Positions 9,083 through 18,789 are shown, counted from the stretch's first letter. The stretch is 64,000 bases of DNA from Polynucleobacter sp. TUM22923 (GCF_030295705.1 NZ_AP027274.1:744001-808000); one strand, 5' to 3'. The notes: a model not told the origin generated them from the letters alone. Numbers and translations are program-made.

Positions 9083-10519
9083 ATGAGTCAATCATTTGAT
9101 GTTTTAGTTATTGGTGGTGGCCCTGGCGGCTATATTGCTGCTATCCGTGCAGCTCAGTTGGGATTTAAGGTGGCCTGTGCAGAATCCAATGCCTACGATG
9201 ATCCTAAGGGTGATGTACGCTTGGGAGGCACTTGCTTAAACGTTGGCTGCATTCCCTCTAAAGCTTTACTCGCCTCATCTGAAGAGTTTGAAAAGATTAG
9301 CCGCCATGTAGCAGATCATGGCATTACTGTTGGCTCTGTCAAGTTAGATTCAAACAAAATGCTTGCGCGTAAAGATGCCATTGTGACCAAGATGACAGCT
9401 GGTATTCAGTTTTTATTTCGCAAAAATAAAATTACCCTTCTCAAAGGGCATGCTTCATTTCTTCCTAAGAGTGCTGATGGTTATCAGGTGCAGATTGATG
9501 GCAAAGAGCAGTCAGTAGTGACGGCCAAAAATGTCATTATTGCCACTGGATCAAAGGCCCGTCATTTGCCTAATATTCCTGTGGATAATGTCCTCATCAG
9601 CGATAACGAAGGCGGATTAAAGTTTGATTCGATTCCAAAAAAATTAGGCGTGATTGGTGCCGGTGTTATTGGTCTTGAGCTTGGTTCAGTATGGCGACGC
9701 GTAGGTTCAGAGGTCACCATTCTGGAGGGCTTGCCAACATTTTTGGGTGCTGTTGATCAAGGCGTTGCTAAAGAAGCGCTCAAGTTATTTACCAAGCAAG
9801 GTTTAAATATCAACCTAGGCGTTAAGATCGGCGAAGTCAAGGCTGATAAAAAAGGGGTGGTGGTTCACTACACAGATAGCGCTGGTAAAGCTCAGAAATT
9901 AGAGTGTGACCGCTTAATTATTTCTGTTGGTCGCGTGCCCAATACGGATAAGTTAGGTTTAGATCACATTGGTCTGAAGGTAGATGAACGTGGTTTTATT
10001 CCTGTGGATGATCACACGTGTCAAACCGCGGCGCCTGGTGTGTACGCAGTAGGCGATGTAGTTCGTGGCCCGATGTTGGCACATAAGGCCGAAGATGAGG
10101 GTGTTTTAGTGGCAGAAGTGATTGCTGGTCAAAAGCCCCATATTGATTACAACTGTATTCCTTGGGTGATCTATACCGATCCAGAAATTGCTTGGGTAGG
10201 GAAAACCGAGCAGCAATTAACTGAAGCCGGCATCGCTTATAAGGCGGGTCAGTTCCCCTTCGCTGCGAATGGCCGAGCACTAGGAATGGATCGCTCTGAT
10301 GGCTTTGTCAAAATATTGGCCGATGCCAAAACAGATGAAATCTTAGGGGTACATATTATTGGCGCAAATGCATCCGATTTAATTGCAGAGGCTGCAGTAG
10401 CAATGGAGTTTAAGGCTGCTGCCGAAGATATCGCTCGCATTTGTCATCCACATCCGAGTTTGTCGGAAGTGATGCGCGAAGCAGCATTGGCAACGGACTC
10501 ACGTGCATTAAATATGTAA
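9083..10519 (+). CDS. lpdA: Dihydrolipoyl dehydrogenase (E3)
   Basis: FAD enzyme that reoxidises the dihydrolipoyl arm of E2 and reduces NAD+. The FAD-binding GGGPGGYIAA (11-20) is followed by the redox disulfide in GGTCLNVGCIPSK (Cys51 and Cys56), an NAD-binding GAGVIGLELGSVW, and the C-terminal HPHPSLSE with the catalytic His-Glu pair supplied to the partner subunit. The 478 residues are normal length. The GAAGGAAAA ribosome site sits just before ATG 9083. Its position after odhB suggests it serves this complex, although a second lpd for pyruvate dehydrogenase may exist elsewhere. Confidence 0.97.
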   Translation: MSQSFDVLVIGGGPGGYIAAIRAAQLGFKVACAESNAYDDPKGDVRLGGTCLNVGCIPSKALLASSEEFEKISRHVADHGITVGSVKLDSNKMLARKDAIVTKMTAGIQFLFRKNKITLLKGHASFLPKSADGYQVQIDGKEQSVVTAKNVIIATGSKARHLPNIPVDNVLISDNEGGLKFDSIPKKLGVIGAGVIGLELGSVWRRVGSEVTILEGLPTFLGAVDQGVAKEALKLFTKQGLNINLGVKIGEVKADKKGVVVHYTDSAGKAQKLECDRLIISVGRVPNTDKLGLDHIGLKVDERGFIPVDDHTCQTAAPGVYAVGDVVRGPMLAHKAEDEGVLVAEVIAGQKPHIDYNCIPWVIYTDPEIAWVGKTEQQLTEAGIAYKAGQFPFAANGRALGMDRSDGFVKILADAKTDEILGVHIIGANASDLIAEAAVAMEFKAAAEDIARICHPHPSLSEVMREAALATDSRALNM

Positions 10520-11623
10520 TTGAAAGCCTTAGAGTACTACCACCAAGAATTAAAAGCGCGCGGGTATCAAAGCGATCCCGCGCAGCTCATTGCTATTGAG
10601 CGCTTACAGCACTGTGAAGATGAGTGGATTGCTTACAAAGAAATTCGCAGCAATAGTCTAAAAAAGAAATTCTTTAAACCAAGACTTCCCCGTGGCATTT
10701 ATTTGTGGGGTGGGGTGGGTCGGGGCAAGTCTTTCCTGATGGATTGTTTTTTTGCTGCTTCTCCTTTAGAGAAGAAGATCCGCATTCACTTTCATGAGTT
10801 CATGCGCGAGGTCCATCGAGAATTGCATGAGCTATCTGGCATGGCTGATCCATTAGATGAACTCTCCAAGCGCATCGCTGAGCGTTACCGCCTCATTTGC
10901 TTTGATGAATTTCATATAAACGATATTGCTGATGCGATGATTTTGTATCGCTTATTGACGGCACTATTTAAAGATCGCGTTCAATTTGTGATGACCTCCA
11001 ATTACGCACCTAGCCAGCTTTATCCAAATGGCCTGCACCGCGATCGTTTGATGCCGGCGATTAAATTACTGGAAGAACAGTTGGATGTACTGAACGTTGA
11101 CGCTGGCAGCGACTATCGTAGATTGCAGATGGCTCAAGTGCAGGCTTACCTTACCCCGTTAAATTCAGGAACACATCTAGCGTTAATGCAGATGTTTCAG
11201 CGGCTTATTGGTAATCAGAAAGAGACAGTAAGACCAGTTTTGCGTATTGAGTCTCGAGAACTAAGACCTCTACATATGGTCGAAGGGGTAGTGTGGTTTG
11301 ACTTTCAGACGCTCTGTTGTGGTCCCCGCTCTCAAAATGATTACCTAGAGATCGCCAAACTGTTTCATACAGTGATCCTCTCTGAAGTGCCCCATATGCC
11401 TATGGGCAAGACGAATGAAGCGCGCCGTTTTATATGGTTAATTGACGTCCTGTATGACCATAAGATCAAATTAATCATCGCTGCAGAGGTTCCTGCGGTC
11501 GATTTGTACACTGAAGGCCAAATTACCAGTGAGTTTTCCAGAACCGTGTCTAGGTTGATTGAAATGCAGTCTCGTGATTATTTAGATGCGCCTCGCCGGG
11601 TAATTGATACCAGCTTGACCTAA
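10520..11623 (+). CDS. zapE: Cell division protein ZapE (AFG1-like ATPase)
   Basis: AFG1-family P-loop ATPase. In E. coli, ZapE acts at the division ring under stress. Walker A GGVGRGKS is at residues 64-71, the Walker B-like strand LICFDEFHINDIADAM follows, and a sensor-like MTSNYAP is present. The 367 residues are typical. The only workable start is TTG at 10520, which directly abuts the lpdA TAA; no in-frame ATG occurs until the Walker A region. No Shine-Dalgarno is seen, so translation may depend on coupling with lpdA. A place downstream of the odh operon is common in Burkholderiales (established knowledge). Confidence 0.93.
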   Translation: MKALEYYHQELKARGYQSDPAQLIAIERLQHCEDEWIAYKEIRSNSLKKKFFKPRLPRGIYLWGGVGRGKSFLMDCFFAASPLEKKIRIHFHEFMREVHRELHELSGMADPLDELSKRIAERYRLICFDEFHINDIADAMILYRLLTALFKDRVQFVMTSNYAPSQLYPNGLHRDRLMPAIKLLEEQLDVLNVDAGSDYRRLQMAQVQAYLTPLNSGTHLALMQMFQRLIGNQKETVRPVLRIESRELRPLHMVEGVVWFDFQTLCCGPRSQNDYLEIAKLFHTVILSEVPHMPMGKTNEARRFIWLIDVLYDHKIKLIIAAEVPAVDLYTEGQITSEFSRTVSRLIEMQSRDYLDAPRRVIDTSLT

Positions 11624-11631
11624 AATAGGAC

Positions 11632-12480
11632 ATGAACTCATTTTCTAGTCTGAACGCTGACTTGCACTGCCACTCTGTGGTGTCGGATGGCACGTTAACG
11701 CCTGAGGCACTGGCAGAGCGAGCCCATGCCAATGGAGTGCATTTGTGGGCATTAACTGATCACGATGAGTTGGGCGGACAAGAGAGGGCACGCAGTGCCG
11801 CTAGCGCACTAGGCATGCAATATGTTTCGGGCGTAGAGATTTCAGTCAGCTGGATGGGTCAAACAATTCATATTGTGGGCCTTGGAATCGATGCAGCCCA
11901 TACTGGTATTTTGGAGGGATTGCGGCAGACGCGCGATGGCCGAGGTAATCGAGCCAAGCTGATGGCTGAGCAGTTATTAAAAGCGGGCATCCCCGGTGCT
12001 TATGAGGGTGCTCTTGTTTTTGCTGGCAATCATGATCTGATTTCGCGTACTCACTTTGCCCGTTTTTTAGTGGAGCAGGGGATTTGTCGCAATACCGAAC
12101 AGGTATTTAAAAACTACCTCATCGATGGAAAGCCCGGCTACGTAGCTCATGTCTGGGCAACCTTGGATGATGCGGTTGCTTGGATTGCCGGGGCAGGTGG
12201 TGTTGCTGTGATTGCGCATCCTGGCCGCTATAAGTTAAGTGCCATGCAGATGGATGAACTCTATAAGCACTTTAAGGAAATCGGTGGCTTAGCTATTGAA
12301 GTTATTACCGGTAGCCATAGTCCAAATCAATATCAAACCTATGGCAAGATTGCCCAGCACTATGGATTTTTAGCTTCTCGTGGATCCGACTTTCATGATC
12401 CTAAAGAAAGTTATATTGATCTTGGTGCATTGCCCCATTTGCCTGATCATTTAACGCCGGTATGGTCACTGTTCCATTAA
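11632..12480 (+). CDS. rnm: PHP-domain phosphoesterase, RNase AM type
   Basis: Metal-dependent PHP phosphoesterase of the YciV/TrpH family. The E. coli member is RNase AM, a 5'-3' exonuclease that matures rRNA 5' ends and also hydrolyses 3',5'-nucleotide bisphosphates. PHP metal motifs are visible: LHCHSVVSDGTLTPEAL, ALTDHDELGG, GVEISVSW, VIAHPGRYKLS and SRGSDFHDP. The 282 residues match. AGGAC lies just before ATG 11632, and the gene follows zapE by 8 bp, so the two are probably cotranscribed. The exact in vivo substrate is inferred from the family. Confidence 0.88.
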   Translation: MNSFSSLNADLHCHSVVSDGTLTPEALAERAHANGVHLWALTDHDELGGQERARSAASALGMQYVSGVEISVSWMGQTIHIVGLGIDAAHTGILEGLRQTRDGRGNRAKLMAEQLLKAGIPGAYEGALVFAGNHDLISRTHFARFLVEQGICRNTEQVFKNYLIDGKPGYVAHVWATLDDAVAWIAGAGGVAVIAHPGRYKLSAMQMDELYKHFKEIGGLAIEVITGSHSPNQYQTYGKIAQHYGFLASRGSDFHDPKESYIDLGALPHLPDHLTPVWSLFH

Positions 12481-12538
12481 GCTATAAGCTAAAACCTATT
12501 TCCAAACCTGCACTTACCCCTAAAGAATAGATATTAAG

Positions 12539-13741
12539 ATGTTTGCTGAACGCGTTCTCTCTGGCATGCGACCTACGGGCCATTTACACCTAGGTCATTA
12601 CCACGGTGTTTTAAAGAATTGGGTGCGACTGCAGTCTGAGTATCCTTGTTTCTTTTTTGTGGCTGACTGGCATGCGCTCACTACCCACTACGAAACTCCT
12701 GATGTGATTGAGCAATCCGTATGGGATATGGTGATTGACTGGCTCGCTTGTGGCGTGGATCCCAATCAAGCAACTTTATTTATACAGAGTAAGGTGCCCG
12801 AGCACGCAGAACTATTTTTGCTTCTGGCGATGGGCACACCATTAGGTTGGCTTGAGCGTGTACCGACCTACAAAGATCAAATTGAAAAGCTAAAAGAAAA
12901 AGACCTACAAACCTACGGTTTCTTGGGCTATCCCTTGCTCCAGGCTGCTGATATTTTAATTTACCGTGCACAGTTTGTTCCCGTTGGAGAGGATCAAGTA
13001 CCGCACGTAGAGATGACGCGTGAGGTAGCGCGGCGTTTTAATTATCTGTATGGCCGTGAACCCGGCTTTGAGGAAAAGTCCCTTGAAGCGGTAAAAAAAT
13101 TAGGCAGTAAGCGTGCAAAAATGTATGCGGAATTGCGGGTGGCATATCAGGAGCGCGGTGATGATGAAGCTTTAGAGCAGGCCAAAGCTTTGCTACAGGA
13201 CGCCCAAAGTTTGTCTATGGCAGATCGCGAAAGATTGTTTGGTTTCTTGGAAGGTGCTCGAAAGATCATTCTGCCCGAGCCACAAGCCTTGCTGACTTCA
13301 GCTTCACGGATGCCTGGTATTGACGGTCAAAAAATGTCTAAGTCGTATGGCAATACGATTGGTATTCGTGAAAAGCCAGAAGAGGTGACTCGCTCTATTC
13401 GAACGATGCCTACTGATCCAGCTCGCGTGCGTAGAACTGATCCAGGAGACCCGGCACGGTGCCCTGTATGGCAATTGCATGCGGTCTATTCCGGCGAAGA
13501 TACTAAGGCTTGGGTACAAAAAGAATGTCAGTCAGCTGGTATCGGTTGCCTAGAGTGTAAGCAGCCCGTGATTGACGCCATTCTTGCTGAGCAGCAACCC
13601 ATGTTTGAGCGTGCGCAGATGTATCTGGATGATCCAAGCTTGTTGCGCTCCATCATTGCAGATGGTAGCGATAAGGCACGCAAGGTTGCCCAAGAAACTA
13701 TGCGTGAGGTCCGTGAGTCGATGGGCCTAGCGTACGATTAA
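12539..13741 (+). CDS. trpS: Tryptophan--tRNA ligase
   Basis: Class I aminoacyl-tRNA synthetase that charges tRNA-Trp. The HIGH-type motif is HLGH at residues 17-20 in GMRPTGHLHLGHYHG, and the KMSKS motif lies near residue 265 in KMSKSYGN. At 400 residues it is longer than the E. coli enzyme (about 334). The extra length is an insertion near residues 175-245 (from YGREPGFEEKSLEAVKKLGS), as seen in other betaproteobacterial TrpS. The start is a clear ATG 58 bp after the PHP gene. Confidence 0.96.
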   Translation: MFAERVLSGMRPTGHLHLGHYHGVLKNWVRLQSEYPCFFFVADWHALTTHYETPDVIEQSVWDMVIDWLACGVDPNQATLFIQSKVPEHAELFLLLAMGTPLGWLERVPTYKDQIEKLKEKDLQTYGFLGYPLLQAADILIYRAQFVPVGEDQVPHVEMTREVARRFNYLYGREPGFEEKSLEAVKKLGSKRAKMYAELRVAYQERGDDEALEQAKALLQDAQSLSMADRERLFGFLEGARKIILPEPQALLTSASRMPGIDGQKMSKSYGNTIGIREKPEEVTRSIRTMPTDPARVRRTDPGDPARCPVWQLHAVYSGEDTKAWVQKECQSAGIGCLECKQPVIDAILAEQQPMFERAQMYLDDPSLLRSIIADGSDKARKVAQETMREVRESMGLAYD

Positions 13742-13745
13742 GTGG

Positions 13746-14294
13746 GTGTCACAGCTTCTTATGCATGAGGTAATTCTTGATTCATCCGCATGGGTAAGCC
13801 GTTATGCGCCCCTGATCTCTGATTCAGGACCGGTATTGGATTTGGCTTGCGGGTCTGGTCGCCATAGTGGTTTGTTGGCCTCTATGGGGCACTCCGTTTT
13901 GGCAGTGGATCAAAATGCCCCTACAGCAGAGATATTCAATAGCTCTTTTATTGAATTCTTACAGATGGATTTAGAGGGAGAGACCTGGCCTTTAGAGGGG
14001 CGGACGTTTTCCGCTATCGTGGTTACCAATTACCTTTACCGCCCGTATTTAAATCGGTTGCCGCAGATGCTTCTCGACGGGGGTATTCTGATCTATGAAA
14101 CCTTTGCGCAGGGTAATGCCCAATTTGGCAAGCCATCCAACCCTGATTTTCTTTTAAATCCTGGTGAATTGCTGGTTCTTGCCGCCCAATACGACTTAAG
14201 GGTGCTCGGCTATGAGGATATTTGTCTTGAGGAGCCTAAACCAGCCATGGTTCAGCGTATTTGTGCTGTGAATGGGCAGCTGAGGGGCGGCTGA
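13746..14294 (+). CDS. Class I SAM-dependent methyltransferase
   Basis: A 182-residue Rossmann-fold methyltransferase. SAM-binding motif I is VLDLACGSGRHSGLLASMGH, followed by an acidic residue at the end of strand 2 (LAVDQ) and IVVTNYLYRPYL at motif IV. It resembles small TehB-like methyltransferases, but the substrate is unknown. The start is GTG 13746, five bases after the trpS stop; ATG 13761 is an alternative without a ribosome site. The final codons (NGQLRGG) and the TGA stop fall inside an 11-bp tandem repeat, so the C-terminus may vary between strains. The trpS-methyltransferase-dapA order is usual in this group. Confidence 0.8.
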   Translation: MSQLLMHEVILDSSAWVSRYAPLISDSGPVLDLACGSGRHSGLLASMGHSVLAVDQNAPTAEIFNSSFIEFLQMDLEGETWPLEGRTFSAIVVTNYLYRPYLNRLPQMLLDGGILIYETFAQGNAQFGKPSNPDFLLNPGELLVLAAQYDLRVLGYEDICLEEPKPAMVQRICAVNGQLRGG

Positions 14295-14317
14295 AGGGTA
14301 GCTGAAGGGCAGCTAAT
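14274..14317. repeat. Four 11-bp tandem repeats spanning the methyltransferase stop
   Basis: GGGCAGCTGAG (14274), GGGCGGCTGAA (14285), GGGTAGCTGAA (14296) and GGGCAGCTAAT (14307). The stop codon TGA at 14292-14294 lies within the second unit. Eleven is not a multiple of three, so gain of a unit before the stop would change the C-terminus. Confidence 0.9.
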
Positions 14318-14441
14318 GCTAAGTTCAGGCCCGATTAAAGGATTATCAAAACAATAGTAAAAAGGGCGCATTCCGTTACAATTTCAATGTGGTGCAGTCA
14401 ATGCACCGAGATCTAACTAACGCACAATTGGTAACCATTTG

Positions 14442-15365
14442 GTGACAAATACAACACAAGCTCAAGGTAGTAAAAAGCCCATCGCTGGAAGCATGCCTGC
14501 GATAGTAACGCCAATGCATGAGGATGGCAGCTTAGATTTCTCTGCTCTACGTTCTTTGTTGGACTGGCATGTTGCAGAGGGTTCTGATGGCATTGTGATT
14601 GTGGGCACGAGCGGGGAATCCCCAACAGTGTCGGTAGATGAGCATTGTGAATTAATTCGAGTGACAGTTGAGCATATAGCAGGGCGTATTCCTGTTATTG
14701 CAGGCACTGGCGGAAACTCAACTACTGAGGCCATTGCACTAACGCAATTTGCAAAGTCAGTCGGAGCGGATGCCAGCTTGCAGGTAGTTCCTTATTACAA
14801 CAAGCCAACGCAAGAGGGTATGTATGCCCATTTCAAAAAAATTGCTGAAGCAGTTGATCTCCCGGTAATGCTCTACAACGTGCCCGGCAGAACCGTGGCT
14901 GATTTAGCTGGCGAGACTACGGTCCGCTTAGCGGGAGTCCCTGGAATTATTGGCATTAAAGATGCCACCGGCAGCATGGAGCGAGGCACCCTCTTGCTAG
15001 CGGACTTGAAACGGGCTGGTCATGAAGATTTCGCTGTATTTTCGGGTGACGATTTGAGCGCTGCTATGTTGATGCTGATGGGCGGTAAAGGCAATATTTC
15101 GGTGACTGCCAATATTGCTCCGCGCCTCATGCATGAATTATGTCGGGCTGCGATGTCCGATGATGTCGTTAAAACACGCGCTATTCAATACCAATTACTG
15201 GACGTTCACAGAGCCATGTTCACTGAAGCAAATCCAATTCCTGTCAAATGGGCGCTTCATGAAATGGGTAAGATCACATCAGGTATTCGTTTACCTTTAA
15301 CCCCTTTAAGTGTCTCCTTGCGTGAACCTTTAAAGATTGCAATGAAACAGGCCGGCTTACTATGA
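14442..15365 (+). CDS. dapA: 4-hydroxy-tetrahydrodipicolinate synthase
   Basis: First committed enzyme of lysine and diaminopimelate synthesis. It condenses pyruvate with aspartate semialdehyde. The TIM-barrel signatures are present: [14 protein letters not shown], the Tyr motif [16 protein letters not shown], and the Schiff-base Lys in [10 protein letters not shown]. About 307 residues, slightly longer than E. coli (292) because of an N-terminal run. Starts possible are TTG 14439 or GTG 14442; neither has a strong Shine-Dalgarno, and ATG 14493 would leave a normal core. bamC overlaps by four bases, the same dapA-bamC pairing as in E. coli. Confidence 0.95.
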   Translation: MTNTTQAQGSKKPIAGSMPAIVTPMHEDGSLDFSALRSLLDWHVAEGSDGIVIVGTSGESPTVSVDEHCELIRVTVEHIAGRIPVIAGTGGNSTTEAIALTQFAKSVGADASLQVVPYYNKPTQEGMYAHFKKIAEAVDLPVMLYNVPGRTVADLAGETTVRLAGVPGIIGIKDATGSMERGTLLLADLKRAGHEDFAVFSGDDLSAAMLMLMGGKGNISVTANIAPRLMHELCRAAMSDDVVKTRAIQYQLLDVHRAMFTEANPIPVKWALHEMGKITSGIRLPLTPLSVSLREPLKIAMKQAGLL

Positions 15366-16510
15366 TTAATCTTATGCAATCTTTGCGCCGCTACTGCGCA
15401 GCATCCTTGATTCTTGCTACTGCAACCTTTGTTTTAGTTGGATGCAAATCCGTTACGACGAACGATACGGTTGACTACAAGTCGGCTGGGGCGGTTCGAG
15501 GTCCTAATTTATCGTACCCACCGGATCTCATTACCTCTCAGGCAGATCGCCGCTATATCGTTCAAGACGGCTCTGCCACTATGTCTGAATACAATGCGGC
15601 CGTAAAAAAATCAGTCCAGACTCGCAAGAATGTCATGACCGGTATTCCGGGGATGCGGATTGCACGTGATGGTGAGCGTCGTTGGTTAGTTGTCGAGAAG
15701 CCCGCACCCGAGCTCTATCCACAGGTAAAAGATTTTTGGCAGGAAAACGGTTTTCTGTTGGTAACGGATTCACCATCAACCGGCATTATGGAGACGGATT
15801 GGGCTGAAAATCGCGCCAAGATTTCTCAGGACTTTATTCGTTCAATCGTTGGTAGTGCTTTAGATTCCATCTACGATACGGGCGAGCGCGATAAATATAA
15901 AATCCGCCTAGAAGTTAGTAAGCCTGGCGAAACAGAGATTTATATTACGCAGCGTGGTGCTATTGAGAAATGTACAACGGATTCTACGGGCGCTTGTATC
16001 TCTACCATTTGGACGGCTCGCCCCAACGACCCAGAACTTGAAGCTGTCTTTTTGGCGCGCTTAATGGAGCGATTGGGAATGACGCAAGAGCAGGCTAAAG
16101 CTCAAGTGGCTGCCCCATTGGGACCAAAGACACCGAAGGCAAAGCTGGTTCAAGAGGGTGTAAATACAGCTCACATTGTTATTGCTGCTAGTTTTGATCG
16201 CGCATGGCGTGACACTGGTCTAGCACTAGATCGCTCTAACTTTACGGTGGAAGATCGCAATCGCACAAACGGTGTTTACTACGTCCGCTATGTCAATCCA
16301 AAAGATCTCGGTGATACCAAAGGATTCTTTACGAATCTCTTCAGTAGCAAGGATGATTCAAGCTTGAAAGCGAAAAAATACAGTGTGGTCGTTAAATCTA
16401 CCGGTGAAAATAGCGCTAGCGTCTATGTACAGGATGGAGATGGTAAACCTGAAAATACCGCTGCTGGACTTCAGCTGCTAACGTTGTTAACGGAGCAGTT
16501 ATCTAGATAA
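15362..16510 (+). CDS. bamC: Outer membrane assembly lipoprotein BamC
   Basis: Lipoprotein of the BAM complex that inserts beta-barrel proteins into the outer membrane. The signal peptide ends in a lipobox LVGCKS (Cys28). Next comes an unstructured segment with a BamD-binding motif ([14 protein letters not shown]), then two helix-grip domains. The 382 residues are somewhat longer than E. coli BamC (344). ATG overlaps the dapA stop (ATGA), so translation is probably coupled. A strong terminator follows. Confidence 0.88.
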   Translation: MINLMQSLRRYCAASLILATATFVLVGCKSVTTNDTVDYKSAGAVRGPNLSYPPDLITSQADRRYIVQDGSATMSEYNAAVKKSVQTRKNVMTGIPGMRIARDGERRWLVVEKPAPELYPQVKDFWQENGFLLVTDSPSTGIMETDWAENRAKISQDFIRSIVGSALDSIYDTGERDKYKIRLEVSKPGETEIYITQRGAIEKCTTDSTGACISTIWTARPNDPELEAVFLARLMERLGMTQEQAKAQVAAPLGPKTPKAKLVQEGVNTAHIVIAASFDRAWRDTGLALDRSNFTVEDRNRTNGVYYVRYVNPKDLGDTKGFFTNLFSSKDDSSLKAKKYSVVVKSTGENSASVYVQDGDGKPENTAAGLQLLTLLTEQLSR

Positions 16511-16538
16511 GTCTCGCGCCCTTAAAAATTAGGGTAAC

Positions 16539-16567
16539 AAAAAAGCCGCTTTTCAGCGGCTTTTTTT
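16539..16567. terminator. Bidirectional rho-independent terminator between bamC and a lipoprotein gene
   Basis: AAAAAAGCCGCT pairs with AGCGGCTTTTTTT around TTTC, with an A run on one side and a T run on the other, so it works for both convergent genes. Confidence 0.9.
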
Positions 16568-16581
16568 CTTCAAGGAGAAGA

Positions 16582-16767
16582 TTACTTCTTAGCGTCAGCA
16601 GCAGGAGCAGCAGGTGCCATTGAAGCAGGAGCAGCAGCAGGTGCATCAGCAGCTGGAGCAGCAGCAGGTGCCATTGGAGCAGCTTCAACTGGCTTAGCTT
16701 CTTCTTTCTTACCGCAAGCTGCCAAAACGATTGCCAACATTGCTACTAGGGCTAGTGATTTCTTCAT
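16582..16767 (-). CDS. Small Ala/Pro-rich lipoprotein
   Basis: A 61-residue predicted lipoprotein. The signal peptide MKKSLALVAMLAIVLAACGK has a lipobox LAAC (Cys18); the rest is a low-complexity tail of Ala, Pro, Met and Asp ending ADAKK. No known domain. Such short lipoproteins are common in Burkholderiales, and a role as an envelope spacer is only a guess. AGAGGAAA lies 8 bases before the ATG. The tail is coded by repeated GCAGCAGGAGCA-like triplets, so its length may vary by slippage. Confidence 0.78.
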   Translation of the reverse strand: MKKSLALVAMLAIVLAACGKKEEAKPVEAAPMAPAAAPAADAPAAAPASMAPAAPAADAKK

Positions 16768-16855
16768 TTGTAATTTCCTCTTTAAAAAATTTTGATTACC
16801 GGTAATGGATCCATGGAATGCAAAGGGAAACCCCTTAAGTACTTTCCATTATTGA

Positions 16856-18109
16856 TTATATCCAACCTGGCGCAAAATCCTCAAATATTAACCAGCCATC
16901 CTGATAGGCCTGATAAAGACTATTTTCAGTATTGATTGTGTCAATTTGGACCTTATTTAGGGATTTTTTGGCGGCAATGCGCTGCCAGGCTTTCTGGGTT
17001 GCCAGGGTTTGCTTGCCAGTCATTTCCTCACCATTGCAAAAAACACATTTTTTGAGTGTTAGCAGTCGTGTTTGGGGGTGGGGCACCAATACAAACTTGG
17101 ATAGTGCGACAGAAAATTGAGCGGGGGTCAGATTGGACATCGAGCCATCAAAAATGGCCTGAGGTTTTGGTTCGCTTAAGTAGGCAGTAATTCCGGGTAA
17201 GAATGTATCGATCTGATCTAGCCGCAACTCTTTGAGTTTGCGCTCGAGCTGTTCTGTCATTTCATGGGGAAGCTCCTCGGCTTTATTGCTTGCCGCTTGT
17301 TTTGGGTCAGCAAAGTGTTTAGCTAGGCTAGGGATCTCTTCCAGTGACTCCGCAAGACGCCACAAGCCCTCTTGTAAGAGCTCTTTATAACTTGGTGAGC
17401 GGAACCCCACCGACCAGGTTTGGCATCCCGCATCTAATGCGATGCCATCGTGGGCAATTTGAGGTGGGAGATACAGCATGTCTCCCGGTTCTAAATCCCA
17501 TTCTTGCTGAGCCTGAAAGTTCTGTAATATTTTGAGAGGCATTTTTGGCTTGAGGCTCAAGTCAGATTGATCGGAGATGCGCCAACGTCTTCGTCCAGAC
17601 ATTTGAATTAAAAATACATCGTAGGAGTCAAAATGTGGGCCAACGCCACCGCCTATGCTGGCAAGACTAATCATGAGATCGTCTAAACGGGCATCTGGAA
17701 TAAATCGAAACCAAGACAAGACTGTTGCAGCAGCAGGATGCTGTGCCTCCATTCCCTGAAGTAAAAGTGTCCAGTTGCGCGACTGCGAAGTGGGGATATC
17801 TTTTTTCTTGAATGGACCCTCAATAAAACGCCAGGGTTTAGCTTGGATTAGTCTAGATTGCACGGCATCATCGCCTGCCAAGTTAATGAGTGTCTCAGCT
17901 GAAATCGGGCTTTGCAGCGGCTTACCACCCATATTGGCTAGCTTGAAAGCCGGAATAGCACCACGAACCAGCAAGGGCTTTTTATGCCAGTGGGTTTTCA
18001 TGAACTGTGCTGGGCTCATATTGCCCAATAAAGCCCAAGGCAGGTCTAGCGGAAGGGTTTGTGGTGCCTGAGGTGGCTGATAGGGATTGCTCAAGTAAAA
18101 TGCAGTCAT
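16856..18109 (-). CDS. roxA: JmjC-type cupin ribosomal oxygenase (RoxA/YcfD-like)
   Basis: 2-oxoglutarate and Fe(II)-dependent oxygenase. E. coli RoxA hydroxylates Arg81 of ribosomal protein L16. The Fe-binding HxD is at His159 and Asp161 in GVGPHFDSYDVFLIQ, and the third ligand is His220 in YLPPQIAHDG. The GRRRWRIS strand after the HxD fits the ROX subfamily. At 417 residues it is slightly longer than YcfD (373), with a winged-helix-like C-terminus. Start ATG 18109 lies 44 bp from the divergent SlyD-like gene. The substrate is inferred from the family. Confidence 0.85.
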   Translation of the reverse strand: MTAFYLSNPYQPPQAPQTLPLDLPWALLGNMSPAQFMKTHWHKKPLLVRGAIPAFKLANMGGKPLQSPISAETLINLAGDDAVQSRLIQAKPWRFIEGPFKKKDIPTSQSRNWTLLLQGMEAQHPAAATVLSWFRFIPDARLDDLMISLASIGGGVGPHFDSYDVFLIQMSGRRRWRISDQSDLSLKPKMPLKILQNFQAQQEWDLEPGDMLYLPPQIAHDGIALDAGCQTWSVGFRSPSYKELLQEGLWRLAESLEEIPSLAKHFADPKQAASNKAEELPHEMTEQLERKLKELRLDQIDTFLPGITAYLSEPKPQAIFDGSMSNLTPAQFSVALSKFVLVPHPQTRLLTLKKCVFCNGEEMTGKQTLATQKAWQRIAAKKSLNKVQIDTINTENSLYQAYQDGWLIFEDFAPGWI

Positions 18110-18153
18110 AAATGTAAAAAGCTATCTAAAACACTATGTTGAATGAATTACGC

Positions 18154-18750
18154 ATGAAGATCGAAAAAAATACCGTTGTATCTCTACGTTACAAATTAAC
18201 GGATGCCCAGAATAATGTTATCGAGGAACCGGACTCCCCGATGGTATACCTGCACGGCGGTTATGAGGGCACTTTTCCGAAGATTGAGTCCTTGTTAGAT
18301 GGTCAAGATATTGGATATGAAGCCAGCATTCAGCTAGAGCCTAGTGAAGCCTTTGGTGAATACGACCCTGAATTACTCAAGATTGAACCCCGTGGCCGCT
18401 TCCCTGAGCCACTCGAGATAGGCATGCAATTTGAAGGTGTTCCCGATGCTGAAGAGGGGCAAGAGAACTCTCTGGATGATGATGCCTTGATCTACACCGT
18501 AACGGATGTTGCTGATAGCCAAGTGATTTTGGATGGCAACCATCCGCTAGCAGGAATGGCCTTGCGTTTTTGGGTTCAAGTAGAAGATATCCGCGTGGCA
18601 ACAGAAGAAGAGATTGAAAATCGCTATCCCGAAAGTGGCCAGGGGTTTGCTTTTGGTATGCCGCATCTCGATGATGATGGCGATGAAGTTGATGGTGATA
18701 ACGGCGTTAATCAAACACAATTAGGTGGCGCCAACCCAACATTGCATTGA
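18154..18750 (+). CDS. SlyD-like FKBP-type peptidyl-prolyl isomerase
   Basis: Prolyl isomerase and chaperone of the SlyD type. The N-terminal FKBP half (VVSLRYKLTDAQNNVIEEP) is interrupted by the insert-in-flap chaperone domain (EASIQLEPSEAFGEYDPELL). The tail after residue 165 is rich in Asp, Glu and Gly instead of the metal-binding His/Cys tail of E. coli SlyD. An upstream in-frame ATG at 18136 exists, but MKIEKNTVVSLRYKL is the usual family start. About 198 residues. It is divergent from roxA and convergent with cysE. Confidence 0.86.
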   Translation: MKIEKNTVVSLRYKLTDAQNNVIEEPDSPMVYLHGGYEGTFPKIESLLDGQDIGYEASIQLEPSEAFGEYDPELLKIEPRGRFPEPLEIGMQFEGVPDAEEGQENSLDDDALIYTVTDVADSQVILDGNHPLAGMALRFWVQVEDIRVATEEEIENRYPESGQGFAFGMPHLDDDGDEVDGDNGVNQTQLGGANPTLH

Positions 18751-18789
18751 GTTGATCTGTAGAGCTATCTGCAGATCGATTTTTATTTC

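Noticed and set aside
16503..16688. A Leu-rich minus-strand reading frame overlapping the small lipoprotein
   Set aside because: It is the shadow of the repeated Ala/Pro-coding triplets in another frame, and the lipoprotein frame has a proper lipobox and ribosome site.
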